From the NCBI GenBank assembly GCA_002686085.1, contig NZAC01000073.1:1-52644 (forward strand): DNA of 52,644 bases. The letters are read 5' to 3'. The stretch comes from Roseibacillus sp. (GTDB lineage: Bacteria > Verrucomicrobiota > Verrucomicrobiia > Verrucomicrobiales > Akkermansiaceae). Both the position numbers and the translations under genes were made by a program. The notes under the pieces were generated by a model. It was not told the DNA's origin, did no database searches, and was given only the letters and a program-made list of their open reading frames with translations. Shown here piece by piece: positions 43,765 through 52,644 of this stretch (position 1 is its first letter; each line of letters begins with the position of its first letter).

Positions 43765-46362
43765 TTAACGCTTCTTCTGCGGCAAGGCCGTCACTATCCC
43801 TAACTCCCTTAACCCCTGCGCTGTCCAACGGTGCTGCTCACGAAACTCATCGGAATCCGATTCGGCTTCCATCAGGTCCTCCCAGAGCGAAACTGATTCT
43901 TGGAGATAATTCACCGCCTCCTCTTCCTTGCGTGCATCCTGAGCCGCTCTCCCAAGGTCACCGGTGAGATAGGCAAGAGACCTTTTGATTTCTCGCTGCG
44001 TGGGAAAGCTCACTTTCTGCGCGATTAGGTCTATAAAAGTCTGCCTCGCCTTCACTCCCAGTGGCAGGGCCTCTGCATGCTTTCCCTCCGCCGAAAGAAG
44101 GCCGCACTGTTGCCATGCCAGAATCCCAAGGCGAAACCGTGTCGAGGGGTCTCGGGAATTCCTCACAAGAGCAGCCTCGGCATGCTCTTGCCCTTCCCGG
44201 ACAAGACGCAGAGCTTCCCGGGGATGCCCGGTCCCTGCTCGACAAGCTGCCAGCACACTCTTCAACGAAGCGAGCTGGTTGAGAGCACCTTCCCGCTCTT
44301 CTGGATTAGACACCGCTGTTTCAAGCAGCTCAAGCGATCGAGTCGCGAGATCCCCAGCCCGGTCCAGCTCACCCTCTTCGAGAGCGGACTGAGCGATCGC
44401 CGCCAGAGCCGAAGACAACTCCACTTGCACGTCAGCACGATTGGGCTGTGTTTCGAGCAATTCCATCAACTCCACTGCCGCTTGCTCACGCAGAAGGATG
44501 GCCGCGTCCACTTCCCCGGCTCCCATTGCAGCTTGCGCTGCTGAACTATATCCACGAGCACGCCAGATACGTAGCGCAGAAAGCGAAGGTTTTTCCTCGC
44601 AGAGCTTGGTCATCTTCGCAAAGGCATTGCGATACGTCTCCAGAGCACTGGAATTGTCACCATTACGAAACTGCATGCGAGCTTCTGCAATGTTCAGAGC
44701 TGATTGCAGCCGTCGAGTCTGACGCTCGTTTTCCGGAAGCGAAGCCAGAGCGTTAGCGGTTTCTGCCAGCTCTACGGGCGTCACCTCCGCGTCAGGATCC
44801 TCCGATCCGAGCAGGCACACCATGACACGCGTTCGCGCAAGGCGCCTCTGGACGTCTACATCCGTCACTGCCGCCTCACCCAGAACCTCCTGCATCTTTT
44901 CTCTCGCAAGCTTGGGCTTATCGCCCGCAAGGGCTACCTCCGCCAGAGCGAGTTTGATCCTCCACGAATTTTTCCGGAGCTCTTCCGGCAGTTCATCGAC
45001 CACCTCGAGCTGACGCTTCAACTTATCCTCAAGCAATGACAACCGCCCTTCCCGGCCCTCGAGAGTTGGCAGATGCTCGGATCCACGCTCAAGAGACCAT
45101 GCCAGAAGATGGTCGCTCATTTTATGAGCCTCCATGAGATCATTGGCCATCTCGTGTACGGCCGCGGCCTGCTCCTCATTGGCTAGCTCCAGCTCATCGC
45201 GATCTGCGAGCATATCGAGGAATTTCTGACGCTGCTCCTCCAACTCTTTCGGATCGACCTCAGATCCCGCCTCGACCTCCTTGACGACCTCGACCTCAAC
45301 CACCTTGGGCTCGGGGCGCTCCTGCCTGACAATTTTATGGATCAAGGCTGCGCCGAGGGTCACGCAGGCAGCAATCCCTACCCCCGTAGCCGCCTGCCAG
45401 CTCTTCTGTCTGCGCTCGACAACCTTCACTCGTTTCTCGCCCTCCTCCGCCGACAATCTCTGCTGGCGAGCATTGGCAATGCTCTCAAGGTCCCTGAGAA
45501 CCTCCCGCATATCGCCATAGCGCTCCCAAGCATCGAGGTGGAGGCACCGCTCAATGACAAGCCGCCCCTCTTCCTCCTCTCTGGTTGGCGCTACTCCCTT
45601 CCACTTGGCTATCCGAGCCCTCTCAAGCCTTTGTGCCATGCGTTCACAATCAGCCTCTACTCCTCGTCTCCGCTGCTCACCCGCAACAGGAGAAACATGT
45701 TCAAAGCTATCGTTGCAGCGCGGAAAAACACCAGTGAGCAAGCGGTAGGCAAGCGAGCCAAACGCATACACATCCCAGCCGTAGCCGGCACCCTCAAGAT
45801 ACCCATCCGGGTTTAAGAGCTGCTCCGGAGGGGCATAGAGCAGGGCGTCAGTGTAAGCGAGCTCCTCTAGACCTGGCATCAAACCCTGTGCGTAATCCGA
45901 CAGCAAAACGCCATTGTCAGAATCCAGAAAGATATTTCCCGGCTTAAGATTCCCGTGAGCAACGCGGCGCCGGTGAAAATCCGCAAGAACCTGCGCCAAT
46001 CGACGAATGAGCATCCATGAGCCCCGATTACCCATGTAGTCGTTAAGCTGAAGCTGCAGCGTCCGGGGAATGAATCTCTCTGCCACACCCTGTGGCATTC
46101 GATCCGCCATAAGGCCTCCAATGAGCAAATAGGGCTCCTTCTCCAAAGAGTGCGCAATCAGAGGAACCGTGGCTTTGGGCGGACTCGCGCTGTAGAGGCG
46201 ATTCACTCGGTTAGCGAGCAACTCAGCATTCACCGACTTGGGATTGAGGAGTTTCACCGCCACCTCGTTCCCCGAATCATGGCGCGCGGTATAGACCGTG
46301 CCACAGGCACCCTTTCCGATGAGGGTCTCAATCCGGTATCCGGGGATTTCGGGAAGGCTCAT
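43765..46362 (-). CDS. Transmembrane Ser/Thr kinase-like protein with degenerate catalytic loop
   Basis: 865 residues. The N-terminal kinase fold has a glycine loop GKGACG (16-21) and VAVKLL with Lys37. The catalytic HRD-x-KPxN reads HGNLKPGN (136-143), so Asn138 stands where the catalytic Asp should be, and DFG reads DYA with Asp156. It may thus bind ATP but phosphorylate poorly or not at all. A single membrane helix lies at about 320-342 (AATGVGIAACVTLGAALIH). Beyond it comes a Glu-rich coiled coil (KELEEQRQKFLDML) and about 450 residues of TPR-like helical repeats. PVC genomes carry many PASTA-free kinases with such C-termini. Start is ATG 46362. Role: probably a sensor or scaffold at the inner membrane. 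Confidence 0.85.
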   Translation of the reverse strand: MSLPEIPGYRIETLIGKGACGTVYTARHDSGNEVAVKLLNPKSVNAELLANRVNRLYSASPPKATVPLIAHSLEKEPYLLIGGLMADRMPQGVAERFIPRTLQLQLNDYMGNRGSWMLIRRLAQVLADFHRRRVAHGNLKPGNIFLDSDNGVLLSDYAQGLMPGLEELAYTDALLYAPPEQLLNPDGYLEGAGYGWDVYAFGSLAYRLLTGVFPRCNDSFEHVSPVAGEQRRRGVEADCERMAQRLERARIAKWKGVAPTREEEEGRLVIERCLHLDAWERYGDMREVLRDLESIANARQQRLSAEEGEKRVKVVERRQKSWQAATGVGIAACVTLGAALIHKIVRQERPEPKVVEVEVVKEVEAGSEVDPKELEEQRQKFLDMLADRDELELANEEQAAAVHEMANDLMEAHKMSDHLLAWSLERGSEHLPTLEGREGRLSLLEDKLKRQLEVVDELPEELRKNSWRIKLALAEVALAGDKPKLAREKMQEVLGEAAVTDVDVQRRLARTRVMVCLLGSEDPDAEVTPVELAETANALASLPENERQTRRLQSALNIAEARMQFRNGDNSSALETYRNAFAKMTKLCEEKPSLSALRIWRARGYSSAAQAAMGAGEVDAAILLREQAAVELMELLETQPNRADVQVELSSALAAIAQSALEEGELDRAGDLATRSLELLETAVSNPEEREGALNQLASLKSVLAACRAGTGHPREALRLVREGQEHAEAALVRNSRDPSTRFRLGILAWQQCGLLSAEGKHAEALPLGVKARQTFIDLIAQKVSFPTQREIKRSLAYLTGDLGRAAQDARKEEEAVNYLQESVSLWEDLMEAESDSDEFREQHRWTAQGLRELGIVTALPQKKR

Positions 46363-46462
46363 TGGAAGTCCAGATTCGACAGTAGAGCAGCCTCAAGGAG
46401 CGGGCTGGTGAAAGAAAAGGGCTGTTTCTGCCGTAAAAAGGCTTAACGGGCCCTTAAAATAG

Positions 46463-46491
46463 TTGATTTCGATAATTATGTTTCGGAAAAT
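46463..46491 (+). promoter_or_regulatory. Possible sigma-70-type promoter for the DUF1501 operon
   Basis: TTGATT (46463-46468) and GAAAAT (46486-46491) are 17 bp apart and lie in the most AT-rich stretch of the neighbourhood, 26 bp before the ATG at 46517. Each box matches four of six consensus positions. It is the best candidate in the 154-bp gap but is unsupported by anything else; verrucomicrobial promoters are poorly defined. Confidence 0.3.
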
Positions 46492-46516
46492 TTAACATCT
46501 TCAGCAGGCGACAACC

Positions 46517-47851
46517 ATGAAAAAAATACAGTGTGCCGGAAACCCATTGGCTCAGGATTACTCCCGTCGTGAATTTCTCTATGTCGGAATGCTGGGAAGT
46601 TTGGGGCTAACCTTGCCTCAACTTCTAAAAATGGAGGCTCAGGGAGCCCAGAAATTCTACGAGACCAAGGAAGGCGTAGCTAAGTCCGTCATTAACATCT
46701 TTCTGCCCGGAGGAGCTGCCCATCAGGAAACCTTTGATCCCAAGTATCTTGCGCCAACAGAATACCGCGGCCCGCTGGGCACTGTGAATACAGCCATCAA
46801 GGGAGAGAGGTTCAGCCAACATCTCGAACATCTCGCGAAGGCTGCTGACAAAATCACCGTAATTCGCTCGATGGCTCACGGCGAGGCCGCTCATGAGCGG
46901 GGCACCCACAACATGTTTACGGGCTACCGCCCCTCTCCAGCTCTTGAATACCCTTCAATTGGCTCGGTTGTTTCCCACGAGCTAGGACCTCGCAATAATC
47001 TTCCTCCTTATGTCTGCATCCCAAGCGTTCCCAATACGTTCGCTAACTCAGGATACTTATCCTCGGCATACGGACCCTTCGCGCTGGGTAACGACCCTGC
47101 CCGGAAGGGCTTCAAGGTGAGAGATCTCGCATTGCCCTCCGGCGTTGACGACAAGCGATTTTCGCGTCGACGTTCTCTGCTGGAGACCGTCGATTATCAC
47201 TTTAAGTCTCTCGAGGAATCCGACGCCCTCGCTTCCATGGATGCCTTCTACCAGCATGCTTACGCCATGATTTCCTCTCAGAAGGCGCGAGAAGCCTTTA
47301 ATCTCGAGGCCGAGGACCAGAAAGTGAAAGAACGGTATGGGGTCAATGCCCCTGGTCAGCGAATGCTGCTCGCCCGCAGACTCGTTGAGGCAGGTGTCCG
47401 ATTTGTCTCGATGACTGCAGGAGGATGGGACCATCACGACAACATCAAGGGGGGCATAGAGAATAACCTGCCTCCCGTGGACAAGGCGATTGCGACCCTC
47501 ATCAACGACTTGGATGAACGAGGGCTGCTGGACTCCACGATGGTTCTCCTGACTTCAGAATTCGGAAGAACCCCGAAAATCAACAGCAACGCCGGAAGAG
47601 ATCACTGGCCCCGGGTGTTTTCTGTCATGGTTGCGGGCGGAGGAGCCAAGCGTGGACTCATCCATGGCTCGTCGGATGCTCTGGGTGGCGAACCGGAGGA
47701 GGACCAGGTAACCGTCGAAGACCTCGCACAAACTGTCTACAATCAACTTGGGATCACCGGGGACAAGGAATTGATGGCCCCAGGGGACCGACCTGTTGAG
47801 ATTGTCGATGGTGGTCGGGTTCTCGATGAAATTCTCGACAAAAAAGCGTAA
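46517..47851 (+). CDS. DUF1501 protein (sulfatase-like fold), intact
   Basis: 444 residues with a Tat-style leader (SRREFLYVGMLGSLGLTLP). The core shows INIFLPGGAAHQETFDPKY, HGEAAHERGTHNMFTGYRPS, GGWDHHDNI, LTSEFGRTPKI and NAGRDHWPRVFSVMVAGGGA, the usual DUF1501 metal-binding and alkaline-phosphatase-like blocks. Its C-terminus (VTVEDLAQTVYNQLGITGDK) is of the short type, unlike the long HATILHLLG type of the two tails elsewhere in the window. It is first in an operon with the PPC protein (10 bp) and DUF1549/DUF1553 protein (10 bp); function is unknown though DUF1501 always travels with such cytochrome proteins. Confidence 0.92.
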   Translation: MKKIQCAGNPLAQDYSRREFLYVGMLGSLGLTLPQLLKMEAQGAQKFYETKEGVAKSVINIFLPGGAAHQETFDPKYLAPTEYRGPLGTVNTAIKGERFSQHLEHLAKAADKITVIRSMAHGEAAHERGTHNMFTGYRPSPALEYPSIGSVVSHELGPRNNLPPYVCIPSVPNTFANSGYLSSAYGPFALGNDPARKGFKVRDLALPSGVDDKRFSRRRSLLETVDYHFKSLEESDALASMDAFYQHAYAMISSQKAREAFNLEAEDQKVKERYGVNAPGQRMLLARRLVEAGVRFVSMTAGGWDHHDNIKGGIENNLPPVDKAIATLINDLDERGLLDSTMVLLTSEFGRTPKINSNAGRDHWPRVFSVMVAGGGAKRGLIHGSSDALGGEPEEDQVTVEDLAQTVYNQLGITGDKELMAPGDRPVEIVDGGRVLDEILDKKA

Positions 47852-47861
47852 TTACACGCTC

Positions 47862-50324
47862 ATGACTACTGTTAATCCTAGGACCCTTTCATGGCTTCTG
47901 GTCTGCCTGCAGTTCGCGCTCCCCGCTCTGGCCTTCACGCCTGTCCTCAGTAACGTCCAGCCACGTGGAGGACAACGAGGCACCGAGATGACGATTCGCC
48001 TCAGCGGCGATCGCCTCTATGATCCCGAGGAAATTCTGTTCTACCAGTCGGGCATCTCGGTCTCCAAGCTTGAGGTCGTCGGAGACGACCACAAAGCGGT
48101 AAAGGCTACCATCTCGATTGCTCCCGATGCCCCTCTCGGGGAACACCTCATGCGTCTGCGCTGCAAAGGAGGCCTGAGCTACCAGAGAAGCTTCTGGGTG
48201 GGCGAATATCCCACCATTATGGAGGCGCGCAACAAGGAGCGCACCGCAGATCTCAACAGCAATTTTGACCGTCCTCAGAAGATTGAGATTAATCAGACCA
48301 TTCAGGGAGTCGCCGATAAGGAAGATGCAGACTACTACGTAGTTCAGTGCCGAAAGGGGCAACGGCTTTCCGTAGAAGTAGAGGGGATGCGCCTCGGCAG
48401 GACTCTTTTCGACCCCTATGTCGCTATTCTGAACCGCGATCGTTTCGAACTCGCCTCGAGCGACGACACCGCCCTTCTTTTCCGTGATTGTGCCGCATCG
48501 ATCATCATTCCTGAGGACGGTCCCTACACCGTCCTGGTCCGTGAATCTTCCTACCAGGGGACCGGGGCCTGCCAGTATCGTCTTCACGTAGGTGAGTTTC
48601 CCCGCCCTACCGCAATCTACCCTCCGGGGGCTCAACCCGGGAAAGTGCACGAGTTTACTTTCGTTGGAGATCCCGCTGGCGACCTCATAAGCAAAATTGA
48701 AATACCGAATACTACGGCGAACTATCGGGCGTTTATCGAAAACGGTGGATGGCATTCCCCTTCCGGCCTGCCTGTGAGGATCAGCTCTCTACCCTTCTAC
48801 AACGAAGCTGAACCAAACGAGGGCAGCGCGGAGGCCTCCCCTGTGGAGGCTCCCCCCGTCCCTGTCGCTTTTCATGGAATTCTTTCAAAGAAAGAGGACA
48901 AGGACTGGTTTCGCTTTGCGGGAAAAAAGGGGCAGAAACTGCGGGCCCGGGTCTTCGCTCGCCAACTCCGCTCTCCTCTCGACCCCTACATTATTGTCCG
49001 CAAGGAAGGCGACTCCAAACAGATCGGGAATAACGATGATGCCGGAAACGGGGATCCAGACAGCCGCTTGGACTTCGAGATTCCTGAGGACGGTGTCTAC
49101 AACCTAAACATCAGGGACCAACTCTACAACAGCGGCCCGGACTACACTTACCGAGTCGAAATCACCGAACGAAGCCCCGCCCTTTCAGCAACCCTTCCTT
49201 ATGGGAGCCGTAACAACAGTCAGAAATGGAAAATGATCTGTGTTCCGCGCGGAAACCGGGTGGGGCGCGTGGTAAACCTCAGTCGTAGCAACATAGGTTG
49301 CGACCTGTCTCTGGAAGCAAGCAGTCTTCCCTCCGGCATCACTATCGACCGCGACATCGCCCCCCGTAGCATCAACACCATGCCTGTAATCTTTGAAGCA
49401 ACCGCAACCGCAGAAATCGCGGGCGGGCTCCATAAACTTCGGGTCAAGGATCCAAAGAGCGGATTGACCGGCCCTTTCAAGGAAAGCATTCACCATATTG
49501 AAATCAACAATGCTGGAACATTCCACAGCTATCATGACGAGAGGGTCTCTATCGCTGTCATTGAAGAAGCACCTTTCGAATTAAGCCTCTCGGTCCCGCC
49601 AGTTCCTCTCGTGAAAAACGGGGTAATGACCTTGAAGATTCAGGCTAAACGCCAACCCGGATTTGAGGAGGAAATCAAGGTCACCCTCCCCTGGCGGCCA
49701 CCAGGCGTCAGTGCTCCCTCCAGCGTGACGATCCCAAAAGGAAAAAATGAAGTCTCAATGGGAATCAACGCCAACGGAAGTGCCTCCATTGCCAAATGGC
49801 GAATTTTTGTCACCGGAGAGGCCTCTTGCAGCAAGGGGCCGCTGATCGTTTCTTCCAAGCTGCAACCCATCGAAATCGCTGACCCCTTTGTCGGCGGGAA
49901 AATTGAACTGGCAGCAACAGAGCTTGGACAGGACACCGGTCTCATCTGCAGCATATCTGTTCAGAAGTCATTCGAAGGAGACGCGCGAATCAATTTGAAT
50001 GGACTTCCCCATGGGGTCACCACCGAGACCCTGACGATAACGAAGGACACCAAGGAGGTGACCTTTCCCCTGACAGTAAGTGAGGAGGCCAAGAAAGGTA
50101 AGACCTCGAACATTTTCTGCAGCGTAGTCATCACTCAGGATGGTCATCCTATCAGCGCTACCGCCATGGGTGGAGGAGTACTTCGGATTGATCCCCCACC
50201 TCCAGCACCAAAAAAACCGGTCGCAGCAAAAAAGGAACCAGAAAAATCTCCCGCGGCGAAGCCCGCCAAGAAACGGCTTTCACGGTTGGAGCAGCTCCGC
50301 CAGCAGAGCAAGAATTCAAATTGA
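47862..50324 (+). CDS. Secreted PPC-domain protein
   Basis: 820 residues from ATG 47862, ten bases after the DUF1501 stop; a longer in-frame start would overlap that gene. Signal peptide is near RTLSWLLVCLQFALPALAF. An IPT/TIG-like N-terminus (VLSNVQPRGGQRGTEMTIRL) is followed by two PPC-type pre-peptidase sandwiches, at about 110-235 (DKEDADYYVVQCRKGQRLSV) and 330-440 (KKEDKDWFRFAGKKGQKLRA). Further Ig-like beta domains follow and a Lys/Pro/Ala tail (APKKPVAAKKEPEKSP) ends it. No catalytic motif. In planctomycete and verrucomicrobial operons this protein pairs with DUF1501 and DUF1549 proteins and may hold them or a glycan at the cell surface. Confidence 0.88.
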   Translation: MTTVNPRTLSWLLVCLQFALPALAFTPVLSNVQPRGGQRGTEMTIRLSGDRLYDPEEILFYQSGISVSKLEVVGDDHKAVKATISIAPDAPLGEHLMRLRCKGGLSYQRSFWVGEYPTIMEARNKERTADLNSNFDRPQKIEINQTIQGVADKEDADYYVVQCRKGQRLSVEVEGMRLGRTLFDPYVAILNRDRFELASSDDTALLFRDCAASIIIPEDGPYTVLVRESSYQGTGACQYRLHVGEFPRPTAIYPPGAQPGKVHEFTFVGDPAGDLISKIEIPNTTANYRAFIENGGWHSPSGLPVRISSLPFYNEAEPNEGSAEASPVEAPPVPVAFHGILSKKEDKDWFRFAGKKGQKLRARVFARQLRSPLDPYIIVRKEGDSKQIGNNDDAGNGDPDSRLDFEIPEDGVYNLNIRDQLYNSGPDYTYRVEITERSPALSATLPYGSRNNSQKWKMICVPRGNRVGRVVNLSRSNIGCDLSLEASSLPSGITIDRDIAPRSINTMPVIFEATATAEIAGGLHKLRVKDPKSGLTGPFKESIHHIEINNAGTFHSYHDERVSIAVIEEAPFELSLSVPPVPLVKNGVMTLKIQAKRQPGFEEEIKVTLPWRPPGVSAPSSVTIPKGKNEVSMGINANGSASIAKWRIFVTGEASCSKGPLIVSSKLQPIEIADPFVGGKIELAATELGQDTGLICSISVQKSFEGDARINLNGLPHGVTTETLTITKDTKEVTFPLTVSEEAKKGKTSNIFCSVVITQDGHPISATAMGGGVLRIDPPPPAPKKPVAAKKEPEKSPAAKPAKKRLSRLEQLRQQSKNSN

Positions 50325-50334
50325 CAGGCCCAAC

Positions 50335-52644
50335 ATGAAGCTCGGTTTACGACATATCGCGCAACCTCTATGCGTTTTCCTGCTCACCTTGATGGCAAGC
50401 GCGGAGACAGTGGTTCGCGCCCCATTAAAGGACACGTCGAAGCAGAACACTGAACCCCTCGGCACCGGCCTCATCGGACTTGAGGTTTATCCCAAGGCTG
50501 TCTCTCTTGAGACCGCTGCAGATTTTCACCGCGTGGTTATTATCGGCATGTACGAAGACGCCACCTCTCGCGATGTCACCGGATCATCCCAACTTTCTCT
50601 CCAGCACCCCTCGATAGTAAAACTGGAGAAAAACCTTCTGACACCGCTGTCGGACGGGGAAACAACTCTTAATATTTCCCTCGAAAATCATTCTGCAACC
50701 ATTCCGATCAAGGTGAAGGACGCCTCCCTGCCGAGGCCTATCAGCTTCCAGCTCGACGTCATGCCCGTTCTCACCTCAGCTGGGTGCAACACAGGATCCT
50801 GTCATGGATCTGCGCGAGGACAGGACGGCTTCATGCTCTCCCTCTTCGGCTACGACCCCAAGGGAGACCATCAGCGCATTACCCGTCAACTCTCTGGACG
50901 ACGTGTCAATCTCGCCCTGCCGGAAGAGTCGCTGCTAGTCACCAAGGCCATCGGCGAAGCACCTCACACCGGAGGCAAACTTTTCACTCGCGATTCCGCA
51001 AATGCGAAGACTCTGATTGCATGGATCGAGGCAGGGGCACCTTACGACAAAGAGGACATAGCCTCCCCCGTAGGTATCGACGTTGAACCAAAACAGTATG
51101 TCCTCAAAGGCACGGGCACGGAGGTGCCGCTAACGGTACGCGCCCGATATTCCGACGGGACAGATCGCGATGTCACCAGCCTTTCCAGCTTCAGCTCATC
51201 AAACGACAACAGTGTCAGCATCGTGGAAACTTCTGGCAGGGCTACTACCAAGAATCGTGGCGAAGCATTCCTTCTGGCACGCTTCCACACCTTTACTGAA
51301 GGAACACAGACGATTGTTGTTCCAGAGGACCTCGAATACGAGAAACCCACGCTTCAGGAATCCAACTACATCGACACTCATGTCCACACCAAGCTGCACA
51401 AGCTGAGAATCTACCCCTCGGAACCATGTAGTGATGAAGTATTCGTGCGGAGGGTCTTCCTCGACATCGTAGGAGTCCTTCCAACCGAGCAGGAAAGAAA
51501 CCAATTTGTTGAAAGCACGAGCCCTGGCAAACGTGAGGCCCTCATCAGCAAGCTGCTTGAACGGAAGGAATTCACCGAAATGTGGGTCATGAAGTGGGCC
51601 GAATTGCTTCAGATTCGCTCTACTGGAAACAATGCGAACCAGGTTAGCTATAAGTCCGCCTTGCTCTGGTATGAATGGCTCCGGGACAAGGTCGCGAATA
51701 ACGAACCCTTTAACCAAATCATATTTGATCTGCTGGCGGCCAAGGGCGGCACCTTCAAAAATCCTGCCACGAACTACTTCAAATTGGAAAACGATGTAAT
51801 GAAGCGCACCGAGAACGTGGCCCAGGTTTTTATGGGCACCCGCATCCAGTGCGCGCAGTGTCATAACCACCCATTCGATCGCTGGACGATGGACGATTAT
51901 TTCGGCTTTGCCGCCCTGTTTGCTCAGGTTCGCAAAAAGCCTGCCGAGGATCCTCACGAGCAGATCATCTATGACGGCGGCGGACAAATTGCTCACCCTG
52001 TGACCAAGGCCAACGCAATCCCCAGATTTTTGGGAGCGGATGAACCAGCAGAACTAAAGGGCCTCACCCGTCGGGAAGCTGTGGCAGGGTGGCTGACTTC
52101 CAAGGAAAATCCATGGTTCGCCAAAAATGTCGTCAACATCGTCTGGTCCCACTTTTTCGGGGTTGGAATCACAGACCCCGTTGACGATGTAAGAGTATCA
52201 AATCCTGCCAGCAACCCGGAACTCCTCGATGCACTCTCCACCAAATTTGTTGAATACAACTATGACTTCAAGAAGCTTGTCCGCGATATCTGTAATTCAC
52301 GCACCTATCAATTATCCAGCCGGACGAACGAGACAAACGAACAGGATTTCACCAACTTTTCCCACTCTCTGATCCGACGACTGCGAGCAGAAGTACTTCT
52401 CGACACTCTGGCGCAGGTAACTGAAACACCAAATAAGTTTCAGGGACTGCCACTCGGTGCGCGGGCCGTCCAAATCGCAGATGGCAACACCTCCACTTAC
52501 TTTCTCACCACTTTCGGGCGGGCCACCCGCCAGACTGTCTGTTCGTGCGAGGTGAAGATGGAACCCAACCTATCTCAGGCGCTTCACCTGCTCAACGGCG
52601 ATGCAGTTCACAATCGCGTCCGCAATGGCGGGGTAGTTCGGAAA
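50335..52644 (+). CDS. DUF1549/DUF1553 protein with cytochrome-like heme motifs, 3' end outside window
   Basis: 770 codons are present; the frame runs off the end. Signal peptide MKLGLRHIAQPLCVFLLTLM. First Ig-like domain is at about 45-125. A planctomycete-cytochrome-like site C-N-T-G-S-C-H (151-157, CX4CH) is followed by a BIG2-like domain near 235-325 and then DUF1549. The CAQCH motif (506-510), in QCAQCHNHPFDRW, is the conserved DUF1549 heme-type site. DUF1553 starts near VVNIVWSHFFGVGITDPVDD. These proteins are thought to be periplasmic redox proteins linked to DUF1501. Operon order here is DUF1501, PPC, then this gene, with 10-bp gaps. Confidence 0.9.
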   Translation, partial: MKLGLRHIAQPLCVFLLTLMASAETVVRAPLKDTSKQNTEPLGTGLIGLEVYPKAVSLETAADFHRVVIIGMYEDATSRDVTGSSQLSLQHPSIVKLEKNLLTPLSDGETTLNISLENHSATIPIKVKDASLPRPISFQLDVMPVLTSAGCNTGSCHGSARGQDGFMLSLFGYDPKGDHQRITRQLSGRRVNLALPEESLLVTKAIGEAPHTGGKLFTRDSANAKTLIAWIEAGAPYDKEDIASPVGIDVEPKQYVLKGTGTEVPLTVRARYSDGTDRDVTSLSSFSSSNDNSVSIVETSGRATTKNRGEAFLLARFHTFTEGTQTIVVPEDLEYEKPTLQESNYIDTHVHTKLHKLRIYPSEPCSDEVFVRRVFLDIVGVLPTEQERNQFVESTSPGKREALISKLLERKEFTEMWVMKWAELLQIRSTGNNANQVSYKSALLWYEWLRDKVANNEPFNQIIFDLLAAKGGTFKNPATNYFKLENDVMKRTENVAQVFMGTRIQCAQCHNHPFDRWTMDDYFGFAALFAQVRKKPAEDPHEQIIYDGGGQIAHPVTKANAIPRFLGADEPAELKGLTRREAVAGWLTSKENPWFAKNVVNIVWSHFFGVGITDPVDDVRVSNPASNPELLDALSTKFVEYNYDFKKLVRDICNSRTYQLSSRTNETNEQDFTNFSHSLIRRLRAEVLLDTLAQVTETPNKFQGLPLGARAVQIADGNTSTYFLTTFGRATRQTVCSCEVKMEPNLSQALHLLNGDAVHNRVRNGGVVRK

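Overview
The window looks like marine Verrucomicrobiota (order Verrucomicrobiales or a close relative). This is inferred from family content: sulfatases, DUF1501/DUF1549-DUF1553 proteins, membrane-bound dehydrogenase/HEAT proteins, ThuA-like and DUF1080 proteins, CRTAC1-type FG-GAP proteins, LTD/CotH proteins, an SHD1 domain, and a Trp/Asp-Pro/Ala-Ala helical repeat protein. Almost every product carries a signal peptide or membrane anchor, so the region serves the periplasm and envelope. Many genes use TGA as stop, so the genetic code is standard. I saw no rRNA, tRNA, CRISPR array, IS element or phage gene.

Layout: 1-697 (-) 5' part of a sulfatase; 821-8156 (+) double CRTAC1 protein and LTD-CotH protein; 8186-9628 (-) HtrA-like protease fused to PA14; 9779-10540 (+) unknown protein with an internal duplication; 10556-11776 (-) PPi-dependent phosphofructokinase; 12114-15098 (-) cupredoxin-dehydrogenase-NPCBM fusion; 15442-16305 (-) ThuA-like; 16443-18485 (+) large esterase; 18689-19849 (-) class C beta-lactamase-like hydrolase; 20058-24526 (+) RND adaptor/permease pair; 24691-27425 (+) sulfatase and repeat protein; 27449-29430 (-) SHD1 esterase and coiled-coil protein; 30005-30469 (-) lipoprotein; 30551-33523 (+) VOC protein and probable polysaccharide lyase; 33541-34233 (-) DUF1080; 34383-35600 (+) second beta-lactamase-like hydrolase; 35620-35976 (-) selenocysteine ArsC; 36339-39965 (+) F5/8C-dehydrogenase-HEAT-cytochrome; 39979-42010 (-) BNR protein and EamA transporter; 42145-43642 (+) alpha/beta hydrolase and LRR lipoprotein; 43765-46362 (-) kinase-like receptor with a degenerate catalytic loop; 46517-52644 (+) DUF1501, PPC and DUF1549/DUF1553 operon, the last gene cut by the window end.

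The most notable observation is the ArsC-family gene at 35620-35976. Its reading frame is interrupted by one TGA exactly where the catalytic cysteine (Cys12 of E. coli ArsC) should be. The TGA is followed directly by a two-stem RNA hairpin with a GGUC apical loop, which is what a bacterial SECIS element looks like. Conventional ORF calling would miss the first 12 codons and the catalytic residue.

A second theme is gene tails. Clear 3' ends of DUF1501 genes without bodies lie at 18504-18695 (-) and 29850-29993 (+). A likely cytochrome c tail lies at 11930-12037 (-), and a very tentative formylglycine-generating-enzyme-like tail at 36019-36158 (-). They suggest repeated loss or replacement of PVC-type catabolic cassettes. 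Working together, the sulfatases, lyase candidate, esterases, LTD/CotH and PPC proteins and cytochrome-linked dehydrogenases fit turnover of sulfated polysaccharides, but no substrate can be named from the sequence.
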